Shown one piece after another: positions 1 to 8,700 of a DNA stretch of 64,000 bases; position 1 is the stretch's first letter; the number at the start of each line of letters is the position of its first letter. The DNA is from CAZHVS01 sp964536015 (GTDB taxonomy: Bacteria; Bacteroidota; Ignavibacteria; Ignavibacteriales; Ignavibacteriaceae): contig CAZHVS010000008.1 in assembly GCA_964536015.1 (NCBI GenBank), forward strand, positions 62,001 to 126,000, read 5' to 3'. A program made the position numbers and the translations under genes. The notes beneath the pieces were generated by a model. The model made no database searches, was not told the origin of the DNA, and was given only the letters and a program-made list of their open reading frames with translations.

Positions 1-664
1 AAGCATAAAATTTAAGTGCATTACCACCTGTAGTTGTTTCAGGATTACCAAACATCACTCCAATTTTGCTTCTAAGTTGATTTGTAAAGATCACTACAGT
101 TTTCGACCTGTTAATTGCTCCAGTTAATTTTCTTAATGCCTGGGACATCAATCTTGCCTGAACAGCCATCATTGCATCACCCATCTCTCCTTCTATCTCG
201 GCTCGGGGAACAAGAGCAGCTACTGAATCAATTACGATAATGTCTATTGCATTACTTCGCACAAGCGTATCGACAATTTCAAGTGCTTGTTCACCGTAAT
301 CTGGTTGAGAAATAAGAAGATTTGCTACATCAACATTTAATCTTTTTGCATAATTAGTATCGAGAGCGTGTTCAGCATCAATAAAGGCAGCAAGTCCACC
401 CAGTTTTTGAGCTTCAGAAATAATATGTAAGCATAGTGTAGTTTTACCTGATGATTCCGGTCCATAAATTTCAATAATCCTTCCTCTTGGAATTCCTCCA
501 ATGCCAAGAGCCCAGTCAAGAGACAAAGCGCCTGTTGGTATAGCATCAACTGGTTGAACCGCTCCATCGCCCAACTTCATTATGGCTCCTTTTCCAAATT
601 GTTTTTCAATACTGGAAATTGTTTCATCTATAATTTTTAATTTTTGCTCTTTATCGTTACTCAT
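1..664 (-). CDS. recA: Recombinase RecA (C-terminal part beyond window)
   Basis: RecA forms the ATP-dependent filament on single-stranded DNA that carries out strand exchange and triggers LexA-type self-cleavage. About 221 N-terminal residues are visible; the reading frame runs off the left edge, so roughly the last third is missing. I translated the minus strand from the ATG at 664. It gives MSNDKEQKLK, then the Walker A motif GPESSGKTT near residues 68-76, FIDAEHALD, the Walker B stretch DIIVIDSVAALVPRAE, and the L2 region FTNQLRSKIGVMFGNPETTT. These are diagnostic of RecA. The thpR stop lies 11 bases upstream, so recA is the last visible gene of the purC-to-recA run and is probably co-transcribed with cinA, an association also seen in other bacteria. 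Identity is certain; only the 3' end is unknown. Confidence 0.98.
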   Translation of the reverse strand, partial: MSNDKEQKLKIIDETISSIEKQFGKGAIMKLGDGAVQPVDAIPTGALSLDWALGIGGIPRGRIIEIYGPESSGKTTLCLHIISEAQKLGGLAAFIDAEHALDTNYAKRLNVDVANLLISQPDYGEQALEIVDTLVRSNAIDIIVIDSVAALVPRAEIEGEMGDAMMAVQARLMSQALRKLTGAINRSKTVVIFTNQLRSKIGVMFGNPETTTGGNALKFYA

Positions 665-675
665 AAATATTCCTT

Positions 676-1224
676 CTATTTTAATTTATATTTTTTAATT
701 TCTCTGTAAATTGCTCCTGAAGGCAAAAGTTTACTTTCCATGAGTGAAATTTCATTTGCAGTAAAATTAATTGGTTCAAAATGAAAGTCTTTAAATTTTT
801 CAATAAACAATTCATTTTCAAAACCCTTTAATCGAAGAATTGTTAAATGCGGTTTAAAATACTTTTCCTCTTCTGGAATTCCGATTTCAACAAGATTACC
901 ATTTAATATTTTAACAAATGGATCAAGCTCAGGTAACACTTCCATTCCCATCCACAAAATTTTCGGTTTCCTATTTGAATAGAAAAAACCAAAACGATTC
1001 AATGAGCATTCAAAAACCGGTAAATTTTCGATTAGTGAAATTTTTTCTAAAATTGAATTTAATTTTAGTTCAGGTACATTGCCTATAAATTTCAAAGTGA
1101 TGTGATAATTTTCTTCCTTCTCCCATCTATAAAAGGAATGTTCAACATCAACTTTTTTTCTGGTATCAGTTATGATTTTTTTTATCTCAATTGGAAAATT
1201 AAGAGATATAAATAATCTATGCAT
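676..1224 (-). CDS. thpR: RNA 2',3'-cyclic phosphodiesterase (2H family, LigT-like)
   Basis: This 182-residue protein belongs to the 2H phosphoesterase superfamily (ThpR/LigT). Members open 2',3'-cyclic phosphates on RNA and can reversibly join 2'-5' tRNA halves in vitro. Both catalytic HxTx motifs are present: HITL at residues 41-44 and HLTI at residues 126-129. The N-terminal strand MHRLFISLNFP is also typical, and the length matches the family. The gene overlaps the end of cinA by 8 bases and is followed 11 bases later by recA, so it sits inside a coupled operon. The family's cellular role is poorly defined, so the exact substrate is not claimed. Assignment to the family is firm. Confidence 0.93.
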   Translation of the reverse strand: MHRLFISLNFPIEIKKIITDTRKKVDVEHSFYRWEKEENYHITLKFIGNVPELKLNSILEKISLIENLPVFECSLNRFGFFYSNRKPKILWMGMEVLPELDPFVKILNGNLVEIGIPEEEKYFKPHLTILRLKGFENELFIEKFKDFHFEPINFTANEISLMESKLLPSGAIYREIKKYKLK

Positions 1225-2473
1225 CTAATGTAATTCCAAGTAAATATTTTCTTATCATATCCAATGCAGCCTGAGAAGCTCTTGATTTATTGATTCGTCT
1301 GTCATCACCAAAATTAAATTTTTGCACATAAGAAGATTTAATATCACTTAAAGCAATGAAAACGGTTCCAACTGGTTTTTCTGATGTTCCACCCGTAGGT
1401 CCAAGAATTCCAGTAATTCCAATACCTATATCACTTCCACTTACAGATCGAATTCCTTTTGCCATTTGTTCGGCAACAACAGCACTAACTGCTCCGTGAC
1501 TCAAAATTAAGTCTTCATCAACATGAAGTATTTCAACTTTTGCAGCATTACTATAAACCACAACACCTCTTTCAAAATATTTACTACTACCGCTGAAATT
1601 AGTAATTAGGTTTGCAACATTTCCTCCAGTACAGGATTCTGCTGTAGAAATAGTTAATCCACGTTCAAGTAATAATCTTCCAATAATTTCAGCAAGTTCT
1701 TCGTCGTTTTTACCATAAATGTATCTTCCAGCTAAAGCTCTTATTTTTTGTTCTATCTCGTAAAGTTTGTTTACTGCTTCTTCTTCAGATTTTTCTTTAA
1801 CTGTAATTCTGATTTTAGTTCCGTATTCACTTGGTAAGAAAGCAAGTTTTGCGTAGCCAAGAAATTGATGAAAGTCTCCGAGTTTTTCAAATAAAGCAGA
1901 TTCACCAATTCCCGTTGTAAGTAAAGTTATCTTTTTAATAAAGACTTTGTTTTCAAGTACCGTTTCTTTTAATTTTTCAATTACGAAATCAGTCATCATA
2001 GCTTTCATTTCATGAGGGACACCTGGAAGAGAAAAGAATAACTTTTTATCTTTTTCAATCATTATTCCGGGAGCGGTTCCAAAATTATTTCTTATTACAT
2101 TAGCAATTTTAGGTACAAGAGCCTGGTCTTCGTTAACTTTTGCCATATGTCGATTTAATTTTTTAAATCTTTCTACAACATCCTTAAAAACATTTTCGTT
2201 TCTAATTAATTCGGTTTTAAAGAACGTAGTAATTGCTAATTTTGTAACATCATCATGAGTAGGACCTAAGCCACCAGTAACAATAATTACATCATATTTC
2301 TTCCAGCATCTTTCAAATTCAGAAATAATTTCATTTATTTCATCACCAATAACTGATGAGCTATGAACTTCAATATTATTATTTGTTAAAAGCTCTCCAA
2401 TAAATGCAGCATTTGTATTTAAAGTTTGCCCAATTAAAATTTCGTCTCCGACAGTAATTACATGTACTTTCAT
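1217..2473 (-). CDS. cinA: CinA: MoCF-like domain plus nicotinamide-nucleotide amidase
   Basis: The 418-residue length is normal for full-length CinA. The N-terminal MoCF-type domain (about residues 1-170) carries VGDEILIGQTLNTNAA and TGGLGPTHDDVTK. It is associated with ADP-ribose pyrophosphatase activity in the family. The C-terminal CinA/PncC domain (about residues 255-415) carries STAESCTGGNVAN and GITGILGPTGGT, and deamidates nicotinamide mononucleotide for NAD salvage. The gene lies 7 bases after pgpA and overlaps thpR by 8 bases, so translation is probably coupled. Its position upstream of recA resembles the competence-linked arrangement in Gram-positive bacteria. No DNA-uptake genes are visible here, so NAD metabolism is the safer functional call. 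Confidence 0.96.
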   Translation of the reverse strand: MKVHVITVGDEILIGQTLNTNAAFIGELLTNNNIEVHSSSVIGDEINEIISEFERCWKKYDVIIVTGGLGPTHDDVTKLAITTFFKTELIRNENVFKDVVERFKKLNRHMAKVNEDQALVPKIANVIRNNFGTAPGIMIEKDKKLFFSLPGVPHEMKAMMTDFVIEKLKETVLENKVFIKKITLLTTGIGESALFEKLGDFHQFLGYAKLAFLPSEYGTKIRITVKEKSEEEAVNKLYEIEQKIRALAGRYIYGKNDEELAEIIGRLLLERGLTISTAESCTGGNVANLITNFSGSSKYFERGVVVYSNAAKVEILHVDEDLILSHGAVSAVVAEQMAKGIRSVSGSDIGIGITGILGPTGGTSEKPVGTVFIALSDIKSSYVQKFNFGDDRRINKSRASQAALDMIRKYLLGITLDA

Positions 2474-2480
2474 TTTTTAC

Positions 2481-2939
2481 TCAACCAATTTTAAACCAAT
2501 AAATAATTGCATTCATTACAAGGCAAGTATAAAATGCGGAAATAATATCATCAATCATAATCCCAAGACCACCAGGTAATTTTTCAAGATTTCGTGCAGG
2601 AAAAGGTTTAATTATATCCATTATTCTCCATAAAATAAATGCAGCGATAGAAATATAAATCTTTTTCGGCAGGAAAAGTAAACTAATCCACATACCCACA
2701 ACTTCATCAATTGTACATTCTGCTGGATCTTTTCCATAAATTGCCTCAAATTTGTTTCCTAAAAAAATTCCTAAAATAGAAAATATTAAAATAGCAGGAA
2801 TAATAATATAATTGTATTCAAATCCCGGTATAAAATAAATAAGTAAACCAACAGCACTACCAAAAGTACCTGACGCAATAGGCACATAACCTGAATAAAA
2901 ACCTGAACCTAGTAATTTTTCTAAAAAGTTTAATTTCAT
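2481..2939 (-). CDS. pgpA: Phosphatidylglycerophosphatase A
   Basis: PgpA removes the phosphate from phosphatidylglycerophosphate to give phosphatidylglycerol in the inner membrane. The 152-residue protein has the family length and the conserved blocks GTFGSAVGLLIYF near the start, CTIDEVVGMW in the middle, and RIMDIIKPFPARNLEKLPGG followed by the acidic GIMIDDIISA near the end. Several hydrophobic segments fit an integral membrane enzyme. It directly follows pgsA, which makes its substrate: the pgsA stop and pgpA start overlap as TAATG. That is strong evidence for translational coupling of two consecutive pathway steps. Confidence 0.95.
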   Translation of the reverse strand: MKLNFLEKLLGSGFYSGYVPIASGTFGSAVGLLIYFIPGFEYNYIIIPAILIFSILGIFLGNKFEAIYGKDPAECTIDEVVGMWISLLFLPKKIYISIAAFILWRIMDIIKPFPARNLEKLPGGLGIMIDDIISAFYTCLVMNAIIYWFKIG

Positions 2940-3526
2940 TATTGGAATAATTCCTTTACTATTTTTTTGTTATCGTGAATATATATATAACCTGAATGAA
3001 GCGTTATTATTGTTATGAACAACATAGAATAATAAACAAAGTGTCTATTAAGTAATATATCAAACAAAGTTTTATAATTTTCATAAAAATATGAGCTAGA
3101 TGAAAAAATATAAACAAGAAGTAAATAATACAGGAATACCATTTGTATTGCAGTTTTCCATTTAGCGTACCGGCTTGTCGGAAAAGATTTTCCTTTATAA
3201 TCTGCAAATCCTCTAAGAATTGTAACTAAAAAATCTCTTACAAGTACAATTATAACCATCCAGGGCACGAGTAAACCTACATAGATAAAGCATATAAATG
3301 CACCTGCAGTAAGAATTTTATCAGCGAGTGGATCTGCAAATTTTCCCCAATTTGTTATATAGTTAAATTTTCGTGCAAGCCAGCCATCATACCAATCGGT
3401 TAGAGCTGCTACTAAAAATACACATAATGAGATATATCTGAAATTTTCATTGTCAGAAAGGAAAAAATACATAAATACCGGAGTAAGAATTATTCTTAGC
3501 ACTGTTAGTTGATTAGGTAGAACCAT
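2939..3526 (-). CDS. pgsA: CDP-diacylglycerol-glycerol-3-phosphate 3-phosphatidyltransferase
   Basis: PgsA joins CDP-diacylglycerol and glycerol-3-phosphate to make phosphatidylglycerophosphate, the committed step toward phosphatidylglycerol and cardiolipin. The CDP-alcohol phosphotransferase signature D-G-x2-A-R-x8-G-x3-D-x3-D is visible as DGWLARKFNYITNWGKFAD followed by PLADK. The opening MVLPNQLTVLRIILTPVFMY and about five or six hydrophobic segments fit the family, as does the length of 195. The start codon abuts the DUF971 stop (TAAATG), and the 3' end overlaps pgpA. The adjacent pgpA supports PgsA rather than PssA or another CDP-alcohol transferase. Confidence 0.95.
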   Translation of the reverse strand: MVLPNQLTVLRIILTPVFMYFFLSDNENFRYISLCVFLVAALTDWYDGWLARKFNYITNWGKFADPLADKILTAGAFICFIYVGLLVPWMVIIVLVRDFLVTILRGFADYKGKSFPTSRYAKWKTAIQMVFLYYLLLVYIFSSSSYFYENYKTLFDILLNRHFVYYSMLFITIITLHSGYIYIHDNKKIVKELFQ

Positions 3527-3829
3527 TTAGTTTTCTTTTACCTCGGTAAGAGTAATCAAATAATTATAATCATAAATACCCGTGTTATGTCCATCTTTCC
3601 ATTCGATTGAAAGAGCATAATTGCCAACTTGTTTTATCTTTGTTACAGTTACTTGGTCAAGTAAAAACACTGGGATAAAATCTTTTCCCTTTTTTTCCAA
3701 TTCTGATTTACAGATTGCACAGGGACAATAGCTTCTTAATTTATTTAAATTAATTAATGAATCAGAACCATTATCCCAATGAATTAAAAGAACAGATTCT
3801 TTTGTTACTTGTATTTTGACAGGTTTCAA
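3527..3829 (-). CDS. DUF971 domain protein
   Basis: This 100-residue stand-alone DUF971 protein is related to the N-terminal domain of gamma-butyrobetaine hydroxylase-like proteins. The hallmark is the strand LLIHWDNGSDSLINLNKLR followed by the cysteine motif YCPCAICKSE, then the WKDGHNTGIYDYNYL block. The family's function is unsettled; an iron-sulfur or metal role has been suggested from linkage and the cysteines, but nothing here proves it. The gene overlaps the 3' end of purC by 4 bases and is followed immediately by pgsA, so it is co-expressed with purine and lipid genes. Family call firm, function unknown. Confidence 0.9.
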   Translation of the reverse strand: MKPVKIQVTKESVLLIHWDNGSDSLINLNKLRSYCPCAICKSELEKKGKDFIPVFLLDQVTVTKIKQVGNYALSIEWKDGHNTGIYDYNYLITLTEVKEN

Positions 3830-4728
3830 TCTTTTATCTCTTTGCCAGTAAGCCTTTTTAATGCATCAATGTATTTCATGCTTGTCTTTTGAATAATTTC
3901 TTCAGGCAAATCCGGTGGAGGTGGTTGTTTATTAAAATTAATCGATAACAGGTAATCTCTTACAAACTGTTTATCATAACTCTGTTGGCTTTTTCCCGCC
4001 TGATAACCTTCCAGGGGCCAAAATCTAGATGAATCGGGTGTAAATAATTCGTCAATAAGAAGGATCTCATTATTTTCATCGATGCCAAATTCCATTTTCG
4101 TATCCGCAATAATTAGCCCCTTAGTCAAAGCATATTCAGAACAAATGTTGAATAAAGTTATTGCAGCTTTTTCCATTTTATTAATTACTTCTTCACCAGC
4201 AATTTCTTTTGCTTTTTCAATAGAGATATTTTCATCATGCAATCCAATTTCAGCTTTAGTAGATGGAGTAAACAATGGTTCTGGAAATTTTTCGGATTCA
4301 AGCATACCTGGTTTAATTTTAATTCCACAAATCTCTCCCGTCTTTTTATAATCTGACCAACCTGACCCTGTTATATAACCCCTGATTATGCATTCAATTG
4401 GTACAACTTTAGTCTTTTTTACGAGCATTGACCTATCTTTAAGCTGTTTAGAATATTCTTTGCAAACAGAAGGATATTCATCTACGTTTGTTGAGATAAT
4501 GTGATTAGGAATTATATTCTTAGTGTAATCGAACCAAAAATTTGAAATCATATTAAGGACAATACCTTTATATGGAATTCCCTGTTTCATAACAACATCA
4601 AATGCAGATATTCTGTCTGTTGATACAATTAAATAATATCCATCAACTTCATAAAGGTCTCTTACTTTGCCTCTTTTAAGAAATTTCAGATTAGTAAAAT
4701 TTGTTTCAAGAATTGTTTCTCTTTGCAT
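3826..4728 (-). CDS. purC: SAICAR synthase (phosphoribosylaminoimidazole-succinocarboxamide synthase)
   Basis: PurC condenses CAIR with aspartate using ATP in de novo purine synthesis. Clear motifs are KRGKVRDLYEVDG at the N-terminus, TDRISAFDVVM, ECIIRGYITGSGWSDYKKTG, GLHDENIS, and LIIADTKMEFGID with LIDELFTPDSSRFWP near the C-terminus. At 300 residues it belongs to the longer form of the family rather than the short form of about 240 residues found in many bacteria. An AAAGGAAAA sequence a few bases upstream of the ATG at 4728 is a good ribosome binding site. It is the first gene of the minus-strand run to recA and diverges from the HEAT-repeat gene at 4920, so its promoter must lie in 4729-4919. 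Confidence 0.97.
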   Translation of the reverse strand: MQRETILETNFTNLKFLKRGKVRDLYEVDGYYLIVSTDRISAFDVVMKQGIPYKGIVLNMISNFWFDYTKNIIPNHIISTNVDEYPSVCKEYSKQLKDRSMLVKKTKVVPIECIIRGYITGSGWSDYKKTGEICGIKIKPGMLESEKFPEPLFTPSTKAEIGLHDENISIEKAKEIAGEEVINKMEKAAITLFNICSEYALTKGLIIADTKMEFGIDENNEILLIDELFTPDSSRFWPLEGYQAGKSQQSYDKQFVRDYLLSINFNKQPPPPDLPEEIIQKTSMKYIDALKRLTGKEIKD

Positions 4729-4919
4729 TGGATTTTCCTTTAATTGTGCATAACAAATATAAAAACGAGTAACGGATTATTCAACTTGAATTTCTCAATT
4801 CATCATATTATTCCGTAAATCATATTTCACATCCTTTCGTATAAAATAACTACCTCAGCAACTCTTAAAAAATGATTTTTGCACTGTAAGTTTTATTAAA
4901 TATTGTAAGGAGTAATAAA

Positions 4920-5321
4920 ATGAAAAATCTTGTTGTTGTTTTTGCAGTCTTTTTCTTGGTTGTAAATGGCTTTTCTGCTGAACCAACTAAGAGTAAATCC
5001 TTTTCTAAAGAACTTGTTGAAAAAAATCTACTGATAGGTTTAAATTCTGATAACTATGGATTAAGAACAAGCTGCGCTTTTTATCTTGGTGATTACAAAA
5101 GTGAAAAAGCCGTAATACCTTTACTTAATATGCTGCATAATGAAAAAGATCCCGCAGTAAGAATTCTTGCAGCGTTATCATTAATGAAGATTGGAGATGA
5201 ACGAGGAATCTATGCAGTCAAAAAAGCAATTATTTATGATGATAATGAATCTGTGAAGAAAATGTGCAGAAAATTTTATGAAGCCTACATGCTGGAAGAA
5301 AATTTCTTTAATGCCGAATAA
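4920..5321 (+). CDS. Small exported HEAT-repeat protein
   Basis: This 133-residue protein starts with a signal peptide (MKNLVVVFAVFFLVVNGFSA, cleavage probably after about residue 20). The rest is alpha-helical HEAT-type repeats, seen as the pattern LRTSCAFYLGDYKSEKAVIP then VRILAALSLMKIGDERGIYA then VKKMCRKFYEAYM. It is predicted to be periplasmic or surface-associated and to bind another protein; no catalytic motif is visible. A strong AAGGAG site precedes the ATG by 7 bases. It stands alone, diverging from purC and converging on the tRNA-Phe gene. No specific function can be assigned. Confidence 0.8.
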   Translation: MKNLVVVFAVFFLVVNGFSAEPTKSKSFSKELVEKNLLIGLNSDNYGLRTSCAFYLGDYKSEKAVIPLLNMLHNEKDPAVRILAALSLMKIGDERGIYAVKKAIIYDDNESVKKMCRKFYEAYMLEENFFNAE

Positions 5322-5331
5322 CTTAGTTTTG

Positions 5332-5363
5332 ATATTGGCAGGATTTATTAATTCTGCCAATAT
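5332..5363 (+). terminator. Stem-loop downstream of the HEAT-repeat gene
   Basis: A perfect 10-bp inverted repeat, ATATTGGCAG and CTGCCAATAT, with a 12-base AT-rich loop sits 10 bases after the stop codon at 5321. There is no long T run after it, so it may act as a weak or factor-assisted terminator or as an mRNA 3' stabiliser between two convergent genes. Confidence 0.55.
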
Positions 5364-5383
5364 TCATATTTCACTTTCTCAAA

Positions 5384-5409
5384 ATAAAAAAAGCAACCAG
5401 AAGTTGCTC
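5384..5409 (-). terminator. Intrinsic terminator of tRNA-Phe
   Basis: Read on the minus strand, AGCAAC, a 5-base loop and GTTGCT form a 6-bp stem followed at once by a run of seven T. It lies 17 bases beyond the 3' end of the tRNA. This is a textbook rho-independent terminator for a single-gene tRNA transcript. Confidence 0.75.
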
Positions 5410-5425
5410 TTCAAATGAATCTTTG

Positions 5426-5498
5426 TGGGCAGGGAGGGAATTGAACCCCCGACACAAGGATTTTCAGTCCTTTGCTCTACCGACTGAGCTACCTGCCC
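5426..5498 (-). tRNA. tRNA-Phe (anticodon GAA)
   Basis: On the minus strand the sequence folds as a 73-nt cloverleaf. The acceptor strand GGGCAGG pairs with CCTGCCC and discriminator A. The D arm contains AGCTCAGTCGGTAGAGC. The anticodon stem-loop is GGACTGAAAATCC with anticodon GAA, and the T arm has GGGGGTTCAATTCCC. The 3' CCA is not encoded. The gene is monocistronic, with its own terminator at 5384-5409, and faces the HEAT-repeat gene. Confidence 0.97.
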
Positions 5499-5772
5499 GT
5501 TAAAATTTGCGTGCCAAATTTACAAAAAATAATTTTCGCAACAAATTAATTATTAAAAAAAATATAGTTGCAAAAATTTTTTCATTGCATTTGTTAAAAA
5601 ATATTCTTGCTGAAATTAGTATTTATAATTATTTTATCTATGTAAATAGACATAAACCAAATTGTTTTCATTTACTTCATCTGATATGTCTATTAAAATT
5701 AATTTTTTTATACATTAAATTAATTAGAATAATAGCAATAAGAATTAAATTTCTAAATAAGGAGAATCTTCT
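5499..5772. other. AT-rich intergenic region before the surface-protein island
   Basis: These 274 bases lie between the tRNA-Phe gene and the first giant gene. The region is extremely AT-rich and contains no convincing reading frame; an open frame at 5507-5776 is composition-driven. It must hold the promoter of the gene at 5773, but I cannot pick out a convincing box. The ribosome binding site AAGGAG is at about 5759-5764. Confidence 0.6.
5508..5545 (-). promoter_or_regulatory. Possible tRNA-Phe promoter (TAnnTTTG type)
   Basis: Upstream of the tRNA on the minus strand, TAAATTTG (plus coordinates 5515-5522) matches the TAnnTTTG -7 box of Bacteroidota sigma factors. A TTG lies about 16 bases further upstream. 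The implied start is about 10 bases before the mature tRNA 5' end. The spacing is shorter than the usual 19 or so and the region is very AT-rich, so this is tentative. Confidence 0.25.
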
Positions 5773-8700
5773 ATGACAAAAAATCTACTTCGACTGTTTT
5801 TTGTAATATTCTTTTTTATATTTTTAAGTAAAGAAGAATTAGCCCAGGTAGACGTAACATCAACTGGTGGTACACCATCAGCCTCATATACAACACTAAA
5901 ATTAGCATTTGATGCAATAAATGCAGGAACTCACACTGGTTCTATTACCATAAACATTTCAGGTGATGTAACTGAAACAGTTATTGCTGCACTGAATGCT
6001 AGTGGCAGTGGTTCAGCAAGTTATACCGATATTTTAATTAAACCAACTGGCGGGGCTGCTAGAACAATTACTGGCTCTCTGGCAAGTGAATTGATTCAGT
6101 TTAATGGTGCTGATAATGTAACTATTGATGGTTTAAATACTGGTGGAAACTCATTAACAATTTCTAATACCAGTACATCTAGTACTTCCGGAACTTCTAC
6201 AATTAAATACCTGGCTGATGCTACCACTAACACAATAACTAATTGTTCTATTCTTGGTTCTTCAACTGTGGCTTTAGCCACTAATGGTGGGAACATTTTT
6301 ATTTCTACAGGAACAACAACTGGTAATGATAATATCACAATTTCATATTGTAAGATTGGACCAGCAGGGACAAATTTACCATCTAAAGGAATTTATGCAA
6401 ATGGTAGTACAACAAGTTCTGCAATTGCTAATAGCAATATTACTATCACCAATTGTGAAATATTTGACTTCTTTCTTACTGGTGGATGTGCTGGAATCTA
6501 TGCTTTGACCGGTAATACCGATTGGTCAATTTCCAATAATAAAATCTATCAAACTGCAAGCAGAACATTTACTGCTGCCGGAACAATGTATGGAATTTAT
6601 TTCTCGAATTCCACTTATGGCAATAATATACAGATTACAGGAAATACTATTGGTTACGCAAGTAATTCTGGCACTGGTACACTAACATTGTTGGGAAGCA
6701 GTTATGCAGGTGCTTTTCAGGGAATTTATTTATATGCCATGTCGACAGCTCCCAATGCTTGTAACATAAATAATAACATAGTTTCGGATGTTTCACTTAC
6801 TTCCTCTACTGGATTATTTTATGGTATCTATAATGCTTCAACGGCATCTTCTAACACAATTAATATTAATAACAATCAGGTGAAAAATGTTGGACTTGTA
6901 ACAACAACAGGGCAATTCACTGGAATATATGCTGGAGCAGCTACAACTCTAAATTGTAGTACAAATGTTGTCGATAATATTACAAGAAATGGTGCCGGAA
7001 TAACTTATGGTATTTATTATGGTACCTGTACCACAATTACTTTAAATGGAAATACGATTAAAAATATTTCTTCAACAAGCACGAGTTCTACGAGTAATTT
7101 TTATGGAATTTATTCCGGTGCTTCACCTGTTAATGAAAATTTAATTAACAATAATATTTATAATCTAACGTCAAGTTCAACTGCATCACAGACTATCATT
7201 GGTTGGTACAACTACACCGCTTCTGGAACAAAAAATGTACAAAATAATAATATTTATAGTTTATCAGCAGGTGGCGGTACAGCAACAATATATGGAATAA
7301 GATTAGCATATGGTACTACTGTTGAAATAAGTGGCAACCGAGTAAATACATTAAGCGGTGGTTCTACAATTTATGGTATTTATGTAAGTACTGGCACTAC
7401 CGATAATATCTTTAAAAATCGGATTTACGATTTAACTGGCTATGGAACATCTGCATTAGTATATGGGATGTACATAACGACAGCAACTAACGGTTATTTG
7501 TATAATAATTTTATATCTGATTTGAAAGCACCTTCAGCTACTGGAACCATTGCTGTTAATGGTTTGTACATTGCTGGTGGTACCACAATTGGAGCTTACT
7601 ATAATACAATTTATTTGAACGCAACTAGTTCATCAACTTCAACATTTGGCACTGCTGGTATTTACGCAAGTACTACACCTACTGTTGATCTCAGGAATAA
7701 TTTAGTTGTGAATACTTCTGCTCCCGGCCCTACTGGAGCCAGTTATACAACGGCATACAGAAGGTCATCTACTACCTTAACATCTTATGCAAATACATCG
7801 AATAACAATTTGTTTTATGCTGGTACTCCAGGCGTAACAAGATTTATTTATTACGATGGCAATAATTATAATGCTATAATGGATTCATTTAAAACTCGTG
7901 TATCTCCTAGAGATAATGCATCAATTTCTACATCTACTGAAAAAATTCCTTTTGTTGATATTGCAAATACTCCGTACGATTTACACTTAAATGATTCTTT
8001 ACCAACACAATTAGAAAGCGGCGGCACAAGAGTAACCTCTCCAATAGCTATAACAACTGACTTTGATAATGAAACAAGATATGGTGAAACGGGTTATAGC
8101 GGCACTGGAACTGCACCTGATATCGGTGCGGATGAATTTGAAGGTTTACCTTTGGATTTAATTCCACCAACTATTGTATACACGCCACTTAGTAACACAA
8201 GTTCAACTTCTGCAAGAACACTTGTTGTTAATGTAACTGATGCAACCGGAGTTCCTACCAGCGCTCCTGGGTGGCCTTATCTGTACTGGAGAAAAAATTC
8301 AGGAAGCTGGAATGCTGTTGCACCATCTGGAGTTTCAGGAAGCAATTATACATTTAACTTCGGTTCAGGTGTTACCGCAGGTGATATTATCGATTATTAT
8401 GTGGTTGCACAAGACAATTGCACTCCTGCAAATGTTGGTTCAAATCCTTCAGCAGGTGCAGGTAATTTTACTTCGGATCCTCCGGCAGCTGGTACTCCAC
8501 CAACAACACCAAATACCTACACTATAGTTTCATCGATAAGTGGAACTTTCACTGTTGGTGCAACCGGAGATTATACTTCTATTACAAACGCAATTAATGA
8601 TATTGCAGGTAAAGATGTTGTTGGACCTATAGTATTGAATTTAATAGACGCAACTTATACTGAAACCGTTCCTATTACCATTCCTCAATTCAGTGGTGTT

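Noticed and set aside
5507..5776. Open frame of 89 codons before the first giant gene
   Set aside because: It is composed almost only of I, L, K, N and F, as expected from very AT-rich DNA. It has no ribosome binding site and overlaps the start of the real gene.
8240..8527. Out-of-frame open frames inside the surface genes and elsewhere
   Set aside because: They have repetitive, biased composition and no ribosome binding site, and lie within long coding frames with convincing domains. They are shadows of the real genes.
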